NCBI GenBank assembly: GCA_035515475.1
Contig: DATJBF010000058.1
Coordinates: 1 to 53,976, forward strand
Source of the DNA: DATJBF01 sp035515475
GTDB lineage: Bacteria; Verrucomicrobiota; Verrucomicrobiia; Palsa-1439
Length of the DNA stretch: 53,976 nt
Direction of reading: 5' to 3'
Below the pieces are notes generated by a model. The model worked only from the letters and a program-made list of their open reading frames with translations, had not been told where the DNA came from and did not search any database. Both the position numbers and the translations under genes were made by a program. Shown here piece after piece: positions 25,373 through 34,028 of this stretch (the stretch's first letter is position 1; every line of letters starts with the position of its first letter).

Positions 25373-27058
25373 CTATTTCAGGCGTTGGTAGGGGGCCCAG
25401 GCAAGTTCGCCGTCGATAATCGGCTGGGCAATCTGTTGATAATCGGCACCGAAAACATTCAGCCGCGCCGGCAGGAATCTCGGCGTGGAATCGGACTTCA
25501 TGATCACGCTTCCGTAGAATAGCTTCTGGGCCGATTCGAAGGGTGGCGGGTTGGTGACCGGCCACACAAAGACCACCACGTCCTGGGCGAGAACCGTCTG
25601 CTGGTAGGGGCACTCAAACTTCCGATCCAAGATTCCGAAAATGACCTTCTCATTGCTCAGCGCCGTCAACGTGTGGGCATAGGAATACCAGGTCAGTCCG
25701 TATTTGTACCCGTGCTGCTCGATGTCTTTGACGGTTTTCTTGTAATCCGCCAGCTCGTCGGGGAACTGAAGCATCGCTCCCTGATGATAGAGTGAAATGA
25801 GGAACATCAACAGCACCACACCGTAAACTCTCCACGTCTTGGCCTCGAGACTCCGGGCCAGCAAAATTCCCGTCCACACCACCAGGACCACGCCCGCGGT
25901 CAGAATGTAGCGTCGCATACCGTAATACCCGCCGCCGGCCCGCGGAGAAATGACGACCAACACCGCATTCACGAAGGGACAAATCGCGAGCATGAACACC
26001 TGGAAATCCTTGCGCTGATAGCTCTCCCGTGCCGACCGCAAGGCGTATGCGATGACGATGAACGCGACGATCAACCCGATCGTATCCGCTGCGCTCAGGG
26101 GAAAACTCTCCCAGTTCTCCAGGTGGTTCAGGTAATGGACCCCGTTCGTGGAGCGACTCAACGGGTCCGCATCGAAGTACGTCGGGATGCAACGAAACAA
26201 CATGTACCAGTTCTGCGCCATGAGTTGGGGCGACGCCAACGAGAAGAAATGCGACCCCTTCTCGACGTGACCGTAGCGGTCGGTGATCACACCCAGTTGG
26301 TACAGCAGCTCCGGACTGTAGCCGATCAAAAACGCAACGAGCGTGAACGCCGCCATCTTGGAACGACAGAACTCACGCAAAAACGCGCGCCCTTCGACGA
26401 ACAAAACAAACGTGATCCCAATCGAGACCCACACGCTCGCCACCAGTTTGTCGGCGTACCAGTTCCACCCCATGATCAGGCCGGTCAACGCGCACAGCCA
26501 GCTCCGTCCGCCCCGCTCGACCAACAGCACCGCCAACCACAGGTATCCCCCAATCGCGAGCGGGATCATGTTGTATTGCGTCCCGTAAACCTGCGTGCTG
26601 AACTTGATGAAGTACGGCACCCCCACCGCCAACACGGCCCCGCAGGTAATCATCACCTTCTTGCCGAAACAGCGTCCGACATAGGCAACCACCAGACAAA
26701 TCCCGGTGCTCCACGCGAACAGAGTCACCATGTCCGCCAACGGAATCGACGGGCCGAACACCTTGAACAACCCCGCGGTGATAAAATCGACGGGACCCAA
26801 CCCCATGTAATCCTGTCCCCACAGGTAAATGGAGAACTCACCCCGAAGCATCCGCAACGGGGTCAGATAAACGATCGCAAGGTCGGAACCAAGATACAGG
26901 CCGTAGTGAAAGGTAAACGGCAGGTGGATCAGGAACGCCAGCAGGCCGAAAAATACCGCCCAGCCAGCCAGCCGCCCGCGCGAACTCGGAGCCGACATGG
27001 ACCTCCCGGCGGCGCTTGGTCCGGCGTTCTCGGCAGTGTCAGAGTCGCGGCGCTTCAA
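25373..27058 (-). CDS. GT-C-like multispanning membrane protein
   Basis: A 561-aa protein with about eleven hydrophobic helices beginning near residue 30. The first outside loop contains GLYLGSDLAIVYLTP, with a lone Asp where GT-C enzymes have an acidic motif. The last 140 residues form a soluble domain. Last gene of the minus-strand operon, coupled by ATGA to the DUF2079 gene. Probably a lipid-linked sugar transferase; substrate unknown. No close named family was recognised. Confidence 0.85.
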   Translation of the reverse strand: MKRRDSDTAENAGPSAAGRSMSAPSSRGRLAGWAVFFGLLAFLIHLPFTFHYGLYLGSDLAIVYLTPLRMLRGEFSIYLWGQDYMGLGPVDFITAGLFKVFGPSIPLADMVTLFAWSTGICLVVAYVGRCFGKKVMITCGAVLAVGVPYFIKFSTQVYGTQYNMIPLAIGGYLWLAVLLVERGGRSWLCALTGLIMGWNWYADKLVASVWVSIGITFVLFVEGRAFLREFCRSKMAAFTLVAFLIGYSPELLYQLGVITDRYGHVEKGSHFFSLASPQLMAQNWYMLFRCIPTYFDADPLSRSTNGVHYLNHLENWESFPLSAADTIGLIVAFIVIAYALRSARESYQRKDFQVFMLAICPFVNAVLVVISPRAGGGYYGMRRYILTAGVVLVVWTGILLARSLEAKTWRVYGVVLLMFLISLYHQGAMLQFPDELADYKKTVKDIEQHGYKYGLTWYSYAHTLTALSNEKVIFGILDRKFECPYQQTVLAQDVVVFVWPVTNPPPFESAQKLFYGSVIMKSDSTPRFLPARLNVFGADYQQIAQPIIDGELAWAPYQRLK

Positions 27059-28512
27059 CGGAGCACCTCATCGTCAACCTCCTCGCCGTTGCGGCGGAAC
27101 ACGAGTACGTTCTCCTTGTTGAACAAGAGTTGGTAAGATGGGTTGGAGGCCAATATCTCGACAAGTTTGGGAGGAATCGGCTGGTCGCGTTCGTTCATAT
27201 CCAACACCAGGTACTTGTAATCGAAGATCATTTGAGGATGTGGCTCGATATACAACAAATACTGCGGATTCAAGGCATGCCGACGCGAAGCCGCGGTTGC
27301 CAGGAGCGAACTGGGCACCAGAACCGACGCGTCCTTCGGCACCAGGTTCAGTGCCTGGATCAGGGCGTCACGATACGGAGACGGCCGGTACTCATTCGGA
27401 TTGATCCACAGAAACCACTGCGAGACGCACATACAAACCAGCAACACCCCCAACCCAGCAGGATACCGAGCGGCGCCGTAACGCCTCGTCAGCCAATTGT
27501 TGGCCTTCTTCACCGAATACACCGTCGCCACCACCAGGAAGGCGCCAACGGTCATATTGTAATGCCAGCGAATCACCTTCAGCGCATCGTTCTGCACCAC
27601 CAGGTTTACCAGCAAATCCGGCAACGCCAGAATGACGGGCAGCGAAAGGAAAGGAAGAACCCATACCAGCGGCTGAATCAACTCCAGCAGGAAGAAAATG
27701 TTGGTCTGGTTAAACCAGACGCTGGGCGTCGTGAGCACGGTTCCGATCACCTGCATGGGCGTGTGCCCCAGCGACCCGAAGTACCCAAAGGTGCGATACG
27801 GCCGGTTCCCCCGAAAGTACGGCATGATGACCTTGAACGTCAGTCCCAGCGTTGCCACGCTGATCGCGAGAGGCGGAACTATCCATTTCCAGCCTCGCCG
27901 TTGGAGAGCCGCCAACCCGGCGAACATCATGATCGTCAACGGCACGTTTTCCTTACCGAGGCAGGACACGACTGTGAAGGCCAAAAACCAGCCGAACTGC
28001 TGGGTCTCATAGAGATAATACGTGAACAGCAGGAAAGGGAGGATAAACTGAGTTTCGTGGGTTTGGTTCACGTGCTGTGAGACAATGGTTGGAAAGAACA
28101 GGAAGGCCAGCATCAAGCACCACGCGGCAAATCGATCGTCCAACACCCGGCGGGCGATCAGAAACACCGGGACGCCACAGGCTGCGATGGAGACCGATTG
28201 GAGGAGCAGGACGGTCGATGGACTTGGGAACAAGGCATAGAACGGGACAAGCAGCAGCAAGATAAACCCGCCGTGGTCGCCAAAATAAGACATGCCGTAC
28301 GCGTTGTGCCAAAAGAACTTCCAGTGGAGAGTTGACCATAGCCCGTGGACAATGATGGCCGTTTCGCCAGTGCCGGAGTTGAGCATCGCGGCCTTCCAGC
28401 AAGCCAATCCCCAAAAGAACAAGGCGTACCCACCCAGGAACAGAAACACGGAACGCAACGATTCACTGCGGGTGGGAATCCCAGCTTCGGGTCGGGGCGC
28501 GACTTTCTTCAT
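27055..28512 (-). CDS. DUF2079 membrane protein (GT-C-like)
   Basis: A 485-aa protein matching the DUF2079 pattern. Hallmarks are VHGLWSTLHWKFFW in the first loop, then FGDHGGFILLLLVPFYALFPSP, then a helix ending VFLIARRVL. About ten helices and a C-terminal soluble part. DUF2079 proteins are thought to be GT-C-type transferases, but none is characterised to my knowledge. 66 nt after the GT2 gene in the same operon. Confidence 0.9.
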   Translation of the reverse strand: MKKVAPRPEAGIPTRSESLRSVFLFLGGYALFFWGLACWKAAMLNSGTGETAIIVHGLWSTLHWKFFWHNAYGMSYFGDHGGFILLLLVPFYALFPSPSTVLLLQSVSIAACGVPVFLIARRVLDDRFAAWCLMLAFLFFPTIVSQHVNQTHETQFILPFLLFTYYLYETQQFGWFLAFTVVSCLGKENVPLTIMMFAGLAALQRRGWKWIVPPLAISVATLGLTFKVIMPYFRGNRPYRTFGYFGSLGHTPMQVIGTVLTTPSVWFNQTNIFFLLELIQPLVWVLPFLSLPVILALPDLLVNLVVQNDALKVIRWHYNMTVGAFLVVATVYSVKKANNWLTRRYGAARYPAGLGVLLVCMCVSQWFLWINPNEYRPSPYRDALIQALNLVPKDASVLVPSSLLATAASRRHALNPQYLLYIEPHPQMIFDYKYLVLDMNERDQPIPPKLVEILASNPSYQLLFNKENVLVFRRNGEEVDDEVLR

Positions 28513-28578
28513 GCTTGGGCAGCCTTGCGATTAGTATGATGACCCCTCGTTGCGCGCGCAAGCCTTCACATGGCCTCG

Positions 28579-29310
28579 TCAGCGCTTCCAACCCAGTTGC
28601 CACAAGGTGGCACAGTAGAGAATGCGCAAGCCGGTGACAATGACGCTGTAGGTGCCTTTCAGGCCGCTGCCGTGGCCGGAAATGCCGCCCATCCGATTGT
28701 GGTAGGTGATCGGAACCATGACAAGTCTCAGTCCGCGACGGCAACACTTGATGGCAATCTCCGCCTCGTAAAGAAAGTGATTGTCGCGGAAATCAATGTC
28801 CTCGATAGCCCGGCGCGTCCATGCCTTGAAACCGGTGGTCACGTCATACATCGATTGACCGGTCAACAACGAGAAATAGCCGTTGACGATGCGATTGCCC
28901 AGCACGCGGAACAGACTGAACCGATAGTTCTCGACGTTTGATTCCTTCATGAACCGGGCGCCGAAGACCACATCGGCCCGCCCCTCGAGGATCGGTTCCA
29001 ACAGCTTGGGCGTTTCTTCGGGCAGAAATTGCATGTCGGCATCAAATTGAACGATGAGATCGTACTGCGCCATGGTTATGCCCGTCTTGATGGCGTGGCC
29101 TTTGCCGGAGTCTCCATAATGCCGAAACACGCGAATGTTCGGATGCTGGGCGGCCAGCTCGCGGGCCCGTTCGGCCGTCTTGTCGCGGCCGCCATGGATC
29201 ACCAGGATCTCCGCGCCGGGCATCGCCTGCACGACTCGCCGCAGACATTCCTGGATCGTGTCCTCCTCGTTAAAACAAGCGATGATGACGGTAACGTGGT
29301 CTCGGTTCAT
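28579..29310 (-). CDS. Family 2 glycosyltransferase with atypical first acidic motif
   Basis: A 243-aa protein starting MNRDHVTVIIACFNEED (ATG 29310). The frame extends upstream but loses similarity and overlaps the kinase gene. It has DPM1-like features: GKGHAIKTG and QFDADMQFLPEE, a proper DAD metal motif. The first acidic motif, normally V-D-D-G-S-x-D, reads VIHGGRDKT, replacing both leading Asp residues. The C-terminus has one hydrophobic helix. It may still be active through the DAD. 23 nt after the HddA-like gene. Confidence 0.88.
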   Translation of the reverse strand: MNRDHVTVIIACFNEEDTIQECLRRVVQAMPGAEILVIHGGRDKTAERARELAAQHPNIRVFRHYGDSGKGHAIKTGITMAQYDLIVQFDADMQFLPEETPKLLEPILEGRADVVFGARFMKESNVENYRFSLFRVLGNRIVNGYFSLLTGQSMYDVTTGFKAWTRRAIEDIDFRDNHFLYEAEIAIKCCRRGLRLVMVPITYHNRMGGISGHGSGLKGTYSVIVTGLRILYCATLWQLGWKR

Positions 29311-29333
29311 ACGTTCGTGTTGGCCTTCGGGAA

Positions 29334-30323
29334 TCACGCGCTGGCGTGGATGATTGTTGCACCAGATGTCGCAACCCGGATCCGCAAGGGCGTCATTTGT
29401 TCCGCTGCTTCCGCAATGGCGGCGTGCTTCTCGGCCGGCGCCCATACCAACAGGAACCCGCCCCGCCCTGCTCCCAACAATTTGCCACCCGTGGCGCCCA
29501 ACTCGAGCGCCGCCTCGTAGATGCTGTCGATCTGCGGCAGCGAAAGCGGCGCGAGTTGTTTCTTGATCAGCCAACCTTCGTGCAACAGGTGACCGAAATC
29601 CAAAATGGGCCGGTCGCTCGCGATGTGCTCCGCACCCCGGCGCGCCAGGTCAGCCAGACTGCACAACGAATTCGCATTGCTCCCATCGGTGTTGCGCCGC
29701 GACTGCTCCATCAGCACCTCGCCACTGTTGCGGGTCATGCCCGTGTATAACAACAGACAATGGTCTTCTATCTCCTGCAGCCGGCCCTGCGAAAGCGGGA
29801 TGCGTTGGACCTCGAAATCGTTCTCACCGCTGAACGTGATCAGGTTGAACCCCCCGTAGGCCGCCAAGATCTGATCCTGAACCCCGCCGGGTTCAGCCAA
29901 CTCGACCCGCTCAATCCGAATCGCGTCCCGGGCCAGTTGCTCCATCGCGACGAGCCGGTTCCGAAAACCATACAACGCCTGGAGCAGCGCCACCACAAAC
30001 GAAGAACTGCTTCCCAATCCGGTGCCCGCCGGCAAGTCCGCCACATAGTGCATCTCCAGTTCCGCGTCCGGGCAGGCGAGCCGGATGCCTTCCCGGATGG
30101 CCGGATGACGGATCTCATCCAGCGACGAGGCGACTTCGACCTTGCTGTAGGACAGTTTGTAGCGGCAACCGTGGAACTTCCCGCTGAGCGGCGCCACGGT
30201 CACGTAAGCATACCGATCGATGGCGGTCGCCAAGACCGCGCCACCATGAACCCTGAAATGAGAAGGAAAATCACTACCACCCCCGAGAAAGCTGACGCGA
30301 AGAGGTGACCGGGTGATAATCAT
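29334..30323 (-). CDS. hddA: GHMP kinase, D-glycero-alpha-D-manno-heptose 7-phosphate kinase-like
   Basis: A 329-aa GHMP kinase. The ATP loop is LPAGTGLGSSSSF (residues 97-109). The N-terminus RSPLRVSFLGGGSD is typical of HddA-like sugar-1-kinases, and motif 3 is LLGAGRGGFLLV. HddA makes heptose 1,7-bisphosphate in the GDP-heptose pathway. With the nucleotidyltransferase 4 nt upstream it forms a coherent kinase-activation pair. Fucokinase-type alternatives are possible, but HddA fits best. Confidence 0.88.
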   Translation of the reverse strand: MIITRSPLRVSFLGGGSDFPSHFRVHGGAVLATAIDRYAYVTVAPLSGKFHGCRYKLSYSKVEVASSLDEIRHPAIREGIRLACPDAELEMHYVADLPAGTGLGSSSSFVVALLQALYGFRNRLVAMEQLARDAIRIERVELAEPGGVQDQILAAYGGFNLITFSGENDFEVQRIPLSQGRLQEIEDHCLLLYTGMTRNSGEVLMEQSRRNTDGSNANSLCSLADLARRGAEHIASDRPILDFGHLLHEGWLIKKQLAPLSLPQIDSIYEAALELGATGGKLLGAGRGGFLLVWAPAEKHAAIAEAAEQMTPLRIRVATSGATIIHASA

Positions 30324-30327
30324 GGGC

Positions 30328-31050
30328 TCACATTATCCCCTTCTCCTGGAGATCGGTCACGAACTTTTCTGCCTCTTGGAGACTTTCGGGAGTGCCAATA
30401 TCAATGAAGTTGCAGTGGACCTTGATCACTGCCAGTCTCTCTCCGGCGGCAATCCACGCCGGATAGAAGTCCGTCTCAATCGAGTACGGCCGGCCTTCGG
30501 GAAACCGCCAGAATAACTCGGGACCAAGGCAATACACCCCCAGATTCACCAGGAGTCGCGGTGCCCCTCCCCCACGTTTTTCCGCAAAACCCGTCAGGAT
30601 CCCTTCGGAACTCACCTCCAAGCTGCCGTAACGTCCACCCTCGCGCACTTCTCCCGCCAGCAGGGCGCCCGCACAGGGCTTGGCCGCCTCCACCAGGCGC
30701 GCGACCGGAAAGGGCACGAAGGAGTCGCCATTGAGAAGGAGGAACCGCTCCCGCAAGCCCGTGTACCCCAATGCCGCCCGCACGGAGCCACCGGTGCCCA
30801 GCGGCATCCGTTCCTGCACGAAAGAATAGGTGACACCGGGCAGGGGTCGCCCGGCAAAGTAATCGGCCACTTGTTCGCCAAGATGCCCCGTCAGGAAGAA
30901 GAACCGCCGGACGCCCTGGTTCACGAGCCAGTGGACAATGTGCTCCAAGAATGCTTTGCCCGCCACGGGCAGCAGCGGCTTCGGCAGCTTATCGCATACG
31001 GAACCCAGACGCGTTCCGCGTCCACCGACCAGGAGCAGCGCCGGCGGCAT
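30328..31050 (-). CDS. hddC: Sugar-1-phosphate nucleotidyltransferase, HddC-like
   Basis: A 240-aa GT-A-type nucleotidyltransferase from ATG 31050. The signature is LLVGGRGTRLGSVCDKLPKP (G-x-G-T-R, then K-P-K-P-L-L), with LGTGGSVRAAL and the catalytic Asp in LLLNGDSFV. Length and the adjacent HddA-like kinase suggest D-glycero-alpha-D-manno-heptose 1-phosphate guanylyltransferase. Base specificity (GTP, CTP or TTP) cannot be read from sequence here. Confidence 0.85.
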   Translation of the reverse strand: MPPALLLVGGRGTRLGSVCDKLPKPLLPVAGKAFLEHIVHWLVNQGVRRFFFLTGHLGEQVADYFAGRPLPGVTYSFVQERMPLGTGGSVRAALGYTGLRERFLLLNGDSFVPFPVARLVEAAKPCAGALLAGEVREGGRYGSLEVSSEGILTGFAEKRGGGAPRLLVNLGVYCLGPELFWRFPEGRPYSIETDFYPAWIAAGERLAVIKVHCNFIDIGTPESLQEAEKFVTDLQEKGIM

Positions 31051-31067
31051 CAGCCCGCTGCCGCCGA

Positions 31068-31856
31068 TTAGGGATTCTGATGCGCCCCCTGCCATGACGT
31101 GATGAATTCTCTGGCGGTTGCGGAACTCAACGGGATCCGCCAAAACGTGGCCAACTTTTTGTTGTCGATCTCGTACCGAATCCGGGGCAGCGAGGGATCG
31201 GGGGCTTCCACTGCCCGCCCCACCCAGGCCGCCATCTCCCGCACGCTCACCATGCCGGAACCGCACACATTGAACACCTCGTTCACGATCTTTTGTTGAA
31301 GCAAATGGGCGATGATCCGGGCGACCTCTTCGGTGTGAATGTAGCCGAACTCACTGTCGGGATGAACCCGCAGTGGCTGTCCCGTGAGCAGATCAAAAAT
31401 GGGGTTCTTCCGCAAACCAGGACCGAGTAAACCGCCCAACCGCACAATCAGCCAGCGAGCACGCCGATTCCGCACGACGCACTCTGCCAAATACTTGTTG
31501 AGACCGTAGGCGCTGAGTTTCTCCACGGCGATTTCGGTGCGTTCCGAATTCAATTGCGAATTACTCGTGCTCGGATAGACGTCGGCGCTCGACAGCAAGA
31601 CGTACCTGTCCGCCGAAAAATCGGCGCAGCTTTGCATGACCGATTTGACCGAACGGTCGATCTCGCCAACCGGATCGCGTTCGGCAAGATACTTGGCCGA
31701 ATTGCCGTTGGCATTGATCAGGACATCGCCCTCGGCTCCAACCATCGCCGCATAGTTATTCAGGTCGATGGCGACGCAATCGTGACCAAGTTGCGAGAAG
31801 ATCCGCACCAAGGCAGAGCCCGCAAACCCATATGCTCCGACGATCAGAACCCTCAT
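31068..31856 (-). CDS. NAD-dependent nucleotide-sugar reductase/epimerase (SDR)
   Basis: A 262-aa SDR, short for the extended class, from ATG 31856 (MRVLIVGAYGFAGSA). Tyr-x3-Lys is in AYGLNKYLAE, preceded by LLSSADVYPST. Similar in style to RmlD-type reductases. ATGA overlap with the upstream GMER-like gene suggests the two act in sequence on one sugar. Confidence 0.88.
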   Translation of the reverse strand: MRVLIVGAYGFAGSALVRIFSQLGHDCVAIDLNNYAAMVGAEGDVLINANGNSAKYLAERDPVGEIDRSVKSVMQSCADFSADRYVLLSSADVYPSTSNSQLNSERTEIAVEKLSAYGLNKYLAECVVRNRRARWLIVRLGGLLGPGLRKNPIFDLLTGQPLRVHPDSEFGYIHTEEVARIIAHLLQQKIVNEVFNVCGSGMVSVREMAAWVGRAVEAPDPSLPRIRYEIDNKKLATFWRIPLSSATAREFITSWQGAHQNP

Positions 31857-32812
31857 AGACGAACGGCTCCCGGCTTGTCCACGTTGGCGACGAACCAATC
31901 AATGGTCCGCTTGAGCCCCTCCCGCAACGGCGTGTCGCACGAGAGTCCCAGAGAATGCAGCTTCTCCACCCCGAAAATCTTGTGTATCTGGCCGTCCGGT
32001 TTCGACGCGTCCCACACCAGTTGCCCTTGGTACCCGATCAATTCGGCAACCAGCACGGTCAACTCGCTGATCCGCGTGGTCGTGCCGCTGGAAATGTTGA
32101 CGGGACCGCGTTCTCCGTCGTTCTCGATAAAGAACGGGAACAGTCGGGCCACGTCGCCCGCATAGACAAAGTCGCGCGTCGGTTTGCCCGTGCCCCAGCA
32201 CGCGACCGAAGGCAAGCCCTGGACTTTTGCTTCGTAGAACCGGCGGATCAAACCGGGGATCACGTGGGAATCGCGGGGATGATAGTTATCATATTCGCCG
32301 TACATGTTTCCCGGCACCAACACCACGCTGTTCAATCCCTGTTGCTGGCGATAGGCATCGGCCGCCACCAACCCCATTTTTTTGGCCATCGAGTAGCCCG
32401 CGCTGGTCCCGACGGGATAACCGTTCCACATCTGTGATTCATCAATGGGTGAAACCGCCGTATTGGGATAGGAACAACCGCCCATGGGATAGATCAACTT
32501 CCGGACCCCCCGCGTCGCGCACCCGTGGAATACATTTTCCATCAGCAGCAGATTGCGATGGAAAAAATCCGCCGGAAACATTCGGTTCGCCTCGATGCCG
32601 CCCGAGTACGCCGCCAGATGAACCACAATTGTCGGATGCAGCTTGGCGAACATCGCCTCAACCTGCCGGGGGTCGAGCAGGTCGTAATCCCGCGAACACA
32701 CCCCGGTGATTTGCGCCTGGGGATAGCGCGCCCGCAGGACGGGCAGCAAATGGTTTCCCAGAAACCCGGTGGCGCCCGTTATCAAAAGGTGGTCTCCGGC
32801 ATCCGGCATCAT
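31853..32812 (-). CDS. GDP-fucose-synthase-like SDR (3,5-epimerase/4-reductase type)
   Basis: A 319-aa SDR resembling GDP-L-fucose synthase (Fcl/WcaG). It has LITGATGFLGNH, then VVHLAAYSGGIEANRMFPADFF, the Ser/Cys region PMGGCSYP, Tyr-x3-Lys in GYSMAKKMG and WGTGKPTRDFVY. Beside HddA/HddC-like genes it may act on a GDP-4-keto-6-deoxy-heptose instead of GDP-mannose derivatives, as the C. jejuni WcaG-type enzymes do; inference. 18 nt after the first operon gene. Confidence 0.87.
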   Translation of the reverse strand: MMPDAGDHLLITGATGFLGNHLLPVLRARYPQAQITGVCSRDYDLLDPRQVEAMFAKLHPTIVVHLAAYSGGIEANRMFPADFFHRNLLLMENVFHGCATRGVRKLIYPMGGCSYPNTAVSPIDESQMWNGYPVGTSAGYSMAKKMGLVAADAYRQQQGLNSVVLVPGNMYGEYDNYHPRDSHVIPGLIRRFYEAKVQGLPSVACWGTGKPTRDFVYAGDVARLFPFFIENDGERGPVNISSGTTTRISELTVLVAELIGYQGQLVWDASKPDGQIHKIFGVEKLHSLGLSCDTPLREGLKRTIDWFVANVDKPGAVRL

Positions 32813-32830
32813 GTTCGTCTCGAGTTCTCC

Positions 32831-33775
32831 CTAGAAATTCGCGTATTGGTTGTTCTTGATGATCTGATAGGCTTTGATCAACTCGCGGATTCCGTCATCC
32901 AATGAATGCTGCGGCGCCCAACCGGTCCCTTCAATCCGCGCGTTGCTGACGATATAGTCGCGTTTGTCGGGATCCTCGCCAATCGGCGAGTCCACAAACA
33001 CGAAGTTCGGGATGTGCTTCTTGATCCGCTCGCACAACTCAAGCTTGGACAGGTTGGCGTCGGACAACCCCACATTGTACGGACGCCCCTTCATCTTGTC
33101 GTAATGGGCGACGCCGTGGGCGAACACGCGCGCGACGTCCCGGATGTGAATGTAATTGCGCTTGAAGTGCGATTCAAACAGCACCACCGCGCGATCAAAC
33201 ACGGCCCGATACACGAAATCGTTTACCAGCAAATCGGTTCGCATCCGGGGCGACACCCCGAACACGGTCGCCAGACGAAAGCTGATCGTGTCACCGGACG
33301 CCAGCACCGCTTCTTCCGCCTCCACCTTCGTGCGCCCGTAAACGGAGATCGGTCGCAGCGGACTCTCTTCGGTGCAGTGTGTCCCTTTCTCCCCCACCCC
33401 GTAGCCCGAATTGGTCGTGGCGATGAGCAGGAGCTGCTGCGGACTGCGGAGCTGGGCCATCAGGCGAACCGCATCGCGGTTGATGCTGACGGCCGAGAGC
33501 GGGTCCCGCGCGCACAACGGGGCGCCGACCACCGCCGCCAGCGGGATGATCACATCGGCACTCGCCACCAGCTTTTTCACCAACGTCTCGTCGCGACAAT
33601 CACCCCGCACGACGTCAAAATCCGGATTGGCACAGCACGACAAGAGGCTGTTCTGCCGGTACACCATGCTGTCCAGCACCGTCACCCGATAACCCTGTTC
33701 CAGCAAAAACGGCACGAGCGTCGAGCCCAAATACCCGGCTCCGCCCGTCACCAAGATCCTAGTTTTCTGTGCCAT
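32831..33775 (-). CDS. NAD-dependent epimerase/dehydratase (SDR), first gene of the minus operon
   Basis: A 314-aa extended SDR from ATG 33775, with GGAG nine bases upstream; a GTG at 33790 would add five residues. VTGGAGYLGSTLVP, ATTNSGYGVGEK and Tyr-x3-Lys in SVYGRTKVEAE. Likely paralogue of the SDR at 12592. It opens an eight-gene run ending at 25373 with gaps of 66 nt or less. Confidence 0.9.
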   Translation of the reverse strand: MAQKTRILVTGGAGYLGSTLVPFLLEQGYRVTVLDSMVYRQNSLLSCCANPDFDVVRGDCRDETLVKKLVASADVIIPLAAVVGAPLCARDPLSAVSINRDAVRLMAQLRSPQQLLLIATTNSGYGVGEKGTHCTEESPLRPISVYGRTKVEAEEAVLASGDTISFRLATVFGVSPRMRTDLLVNDFVYRAVFDRAVVLFESHFKRNYIHIRDVARVFAHGVAHYDKMKGRPYNVGLSDANLSKLELCERIKKHIPNFVFVDSPIGEDPDKRDYIVSNARIEGTGWAPQHSLDDGIRELIKAYQIIKNNQYANF

Positions 33776-33836
33776 TGGCCCTGTCTCCACGCGCTTCCAG
33801 CACGCGCTGTTGATTGAGAACCTTCACCGGGCTCCG

Positions 33837-33865
33837 AGCATACGCATTCTGCCCAAATCTGTCCA
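33837..33865 (-). promoter_or_regulatory. Candidate promoter of the minus-strand heptose operon
   Basis: On the minus strand: TGGACA (33865-33860), a 17-bp spacer and TATGCT (33842-33837). The predicted leader is about 55 nt and carries a GGAG ribosome site, unlike the near-leaderless promoters elsewhere in the window. Confidence 0.5.
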
Positions 33866-34028
33866 GCCCCTGCGGCACCGACGAAAACCAGACTCATGAC
33901 CACACACCCGGCAACAAAAGGCTTGTGACGAACTGCACAAAGGATAGAATCCACCCACTTTTGCGCCCTGGCGATTCACGACGCTCGAGCCCATTGACTG
34001 AACAGCGTATCATGAGAACCAACTGGTT

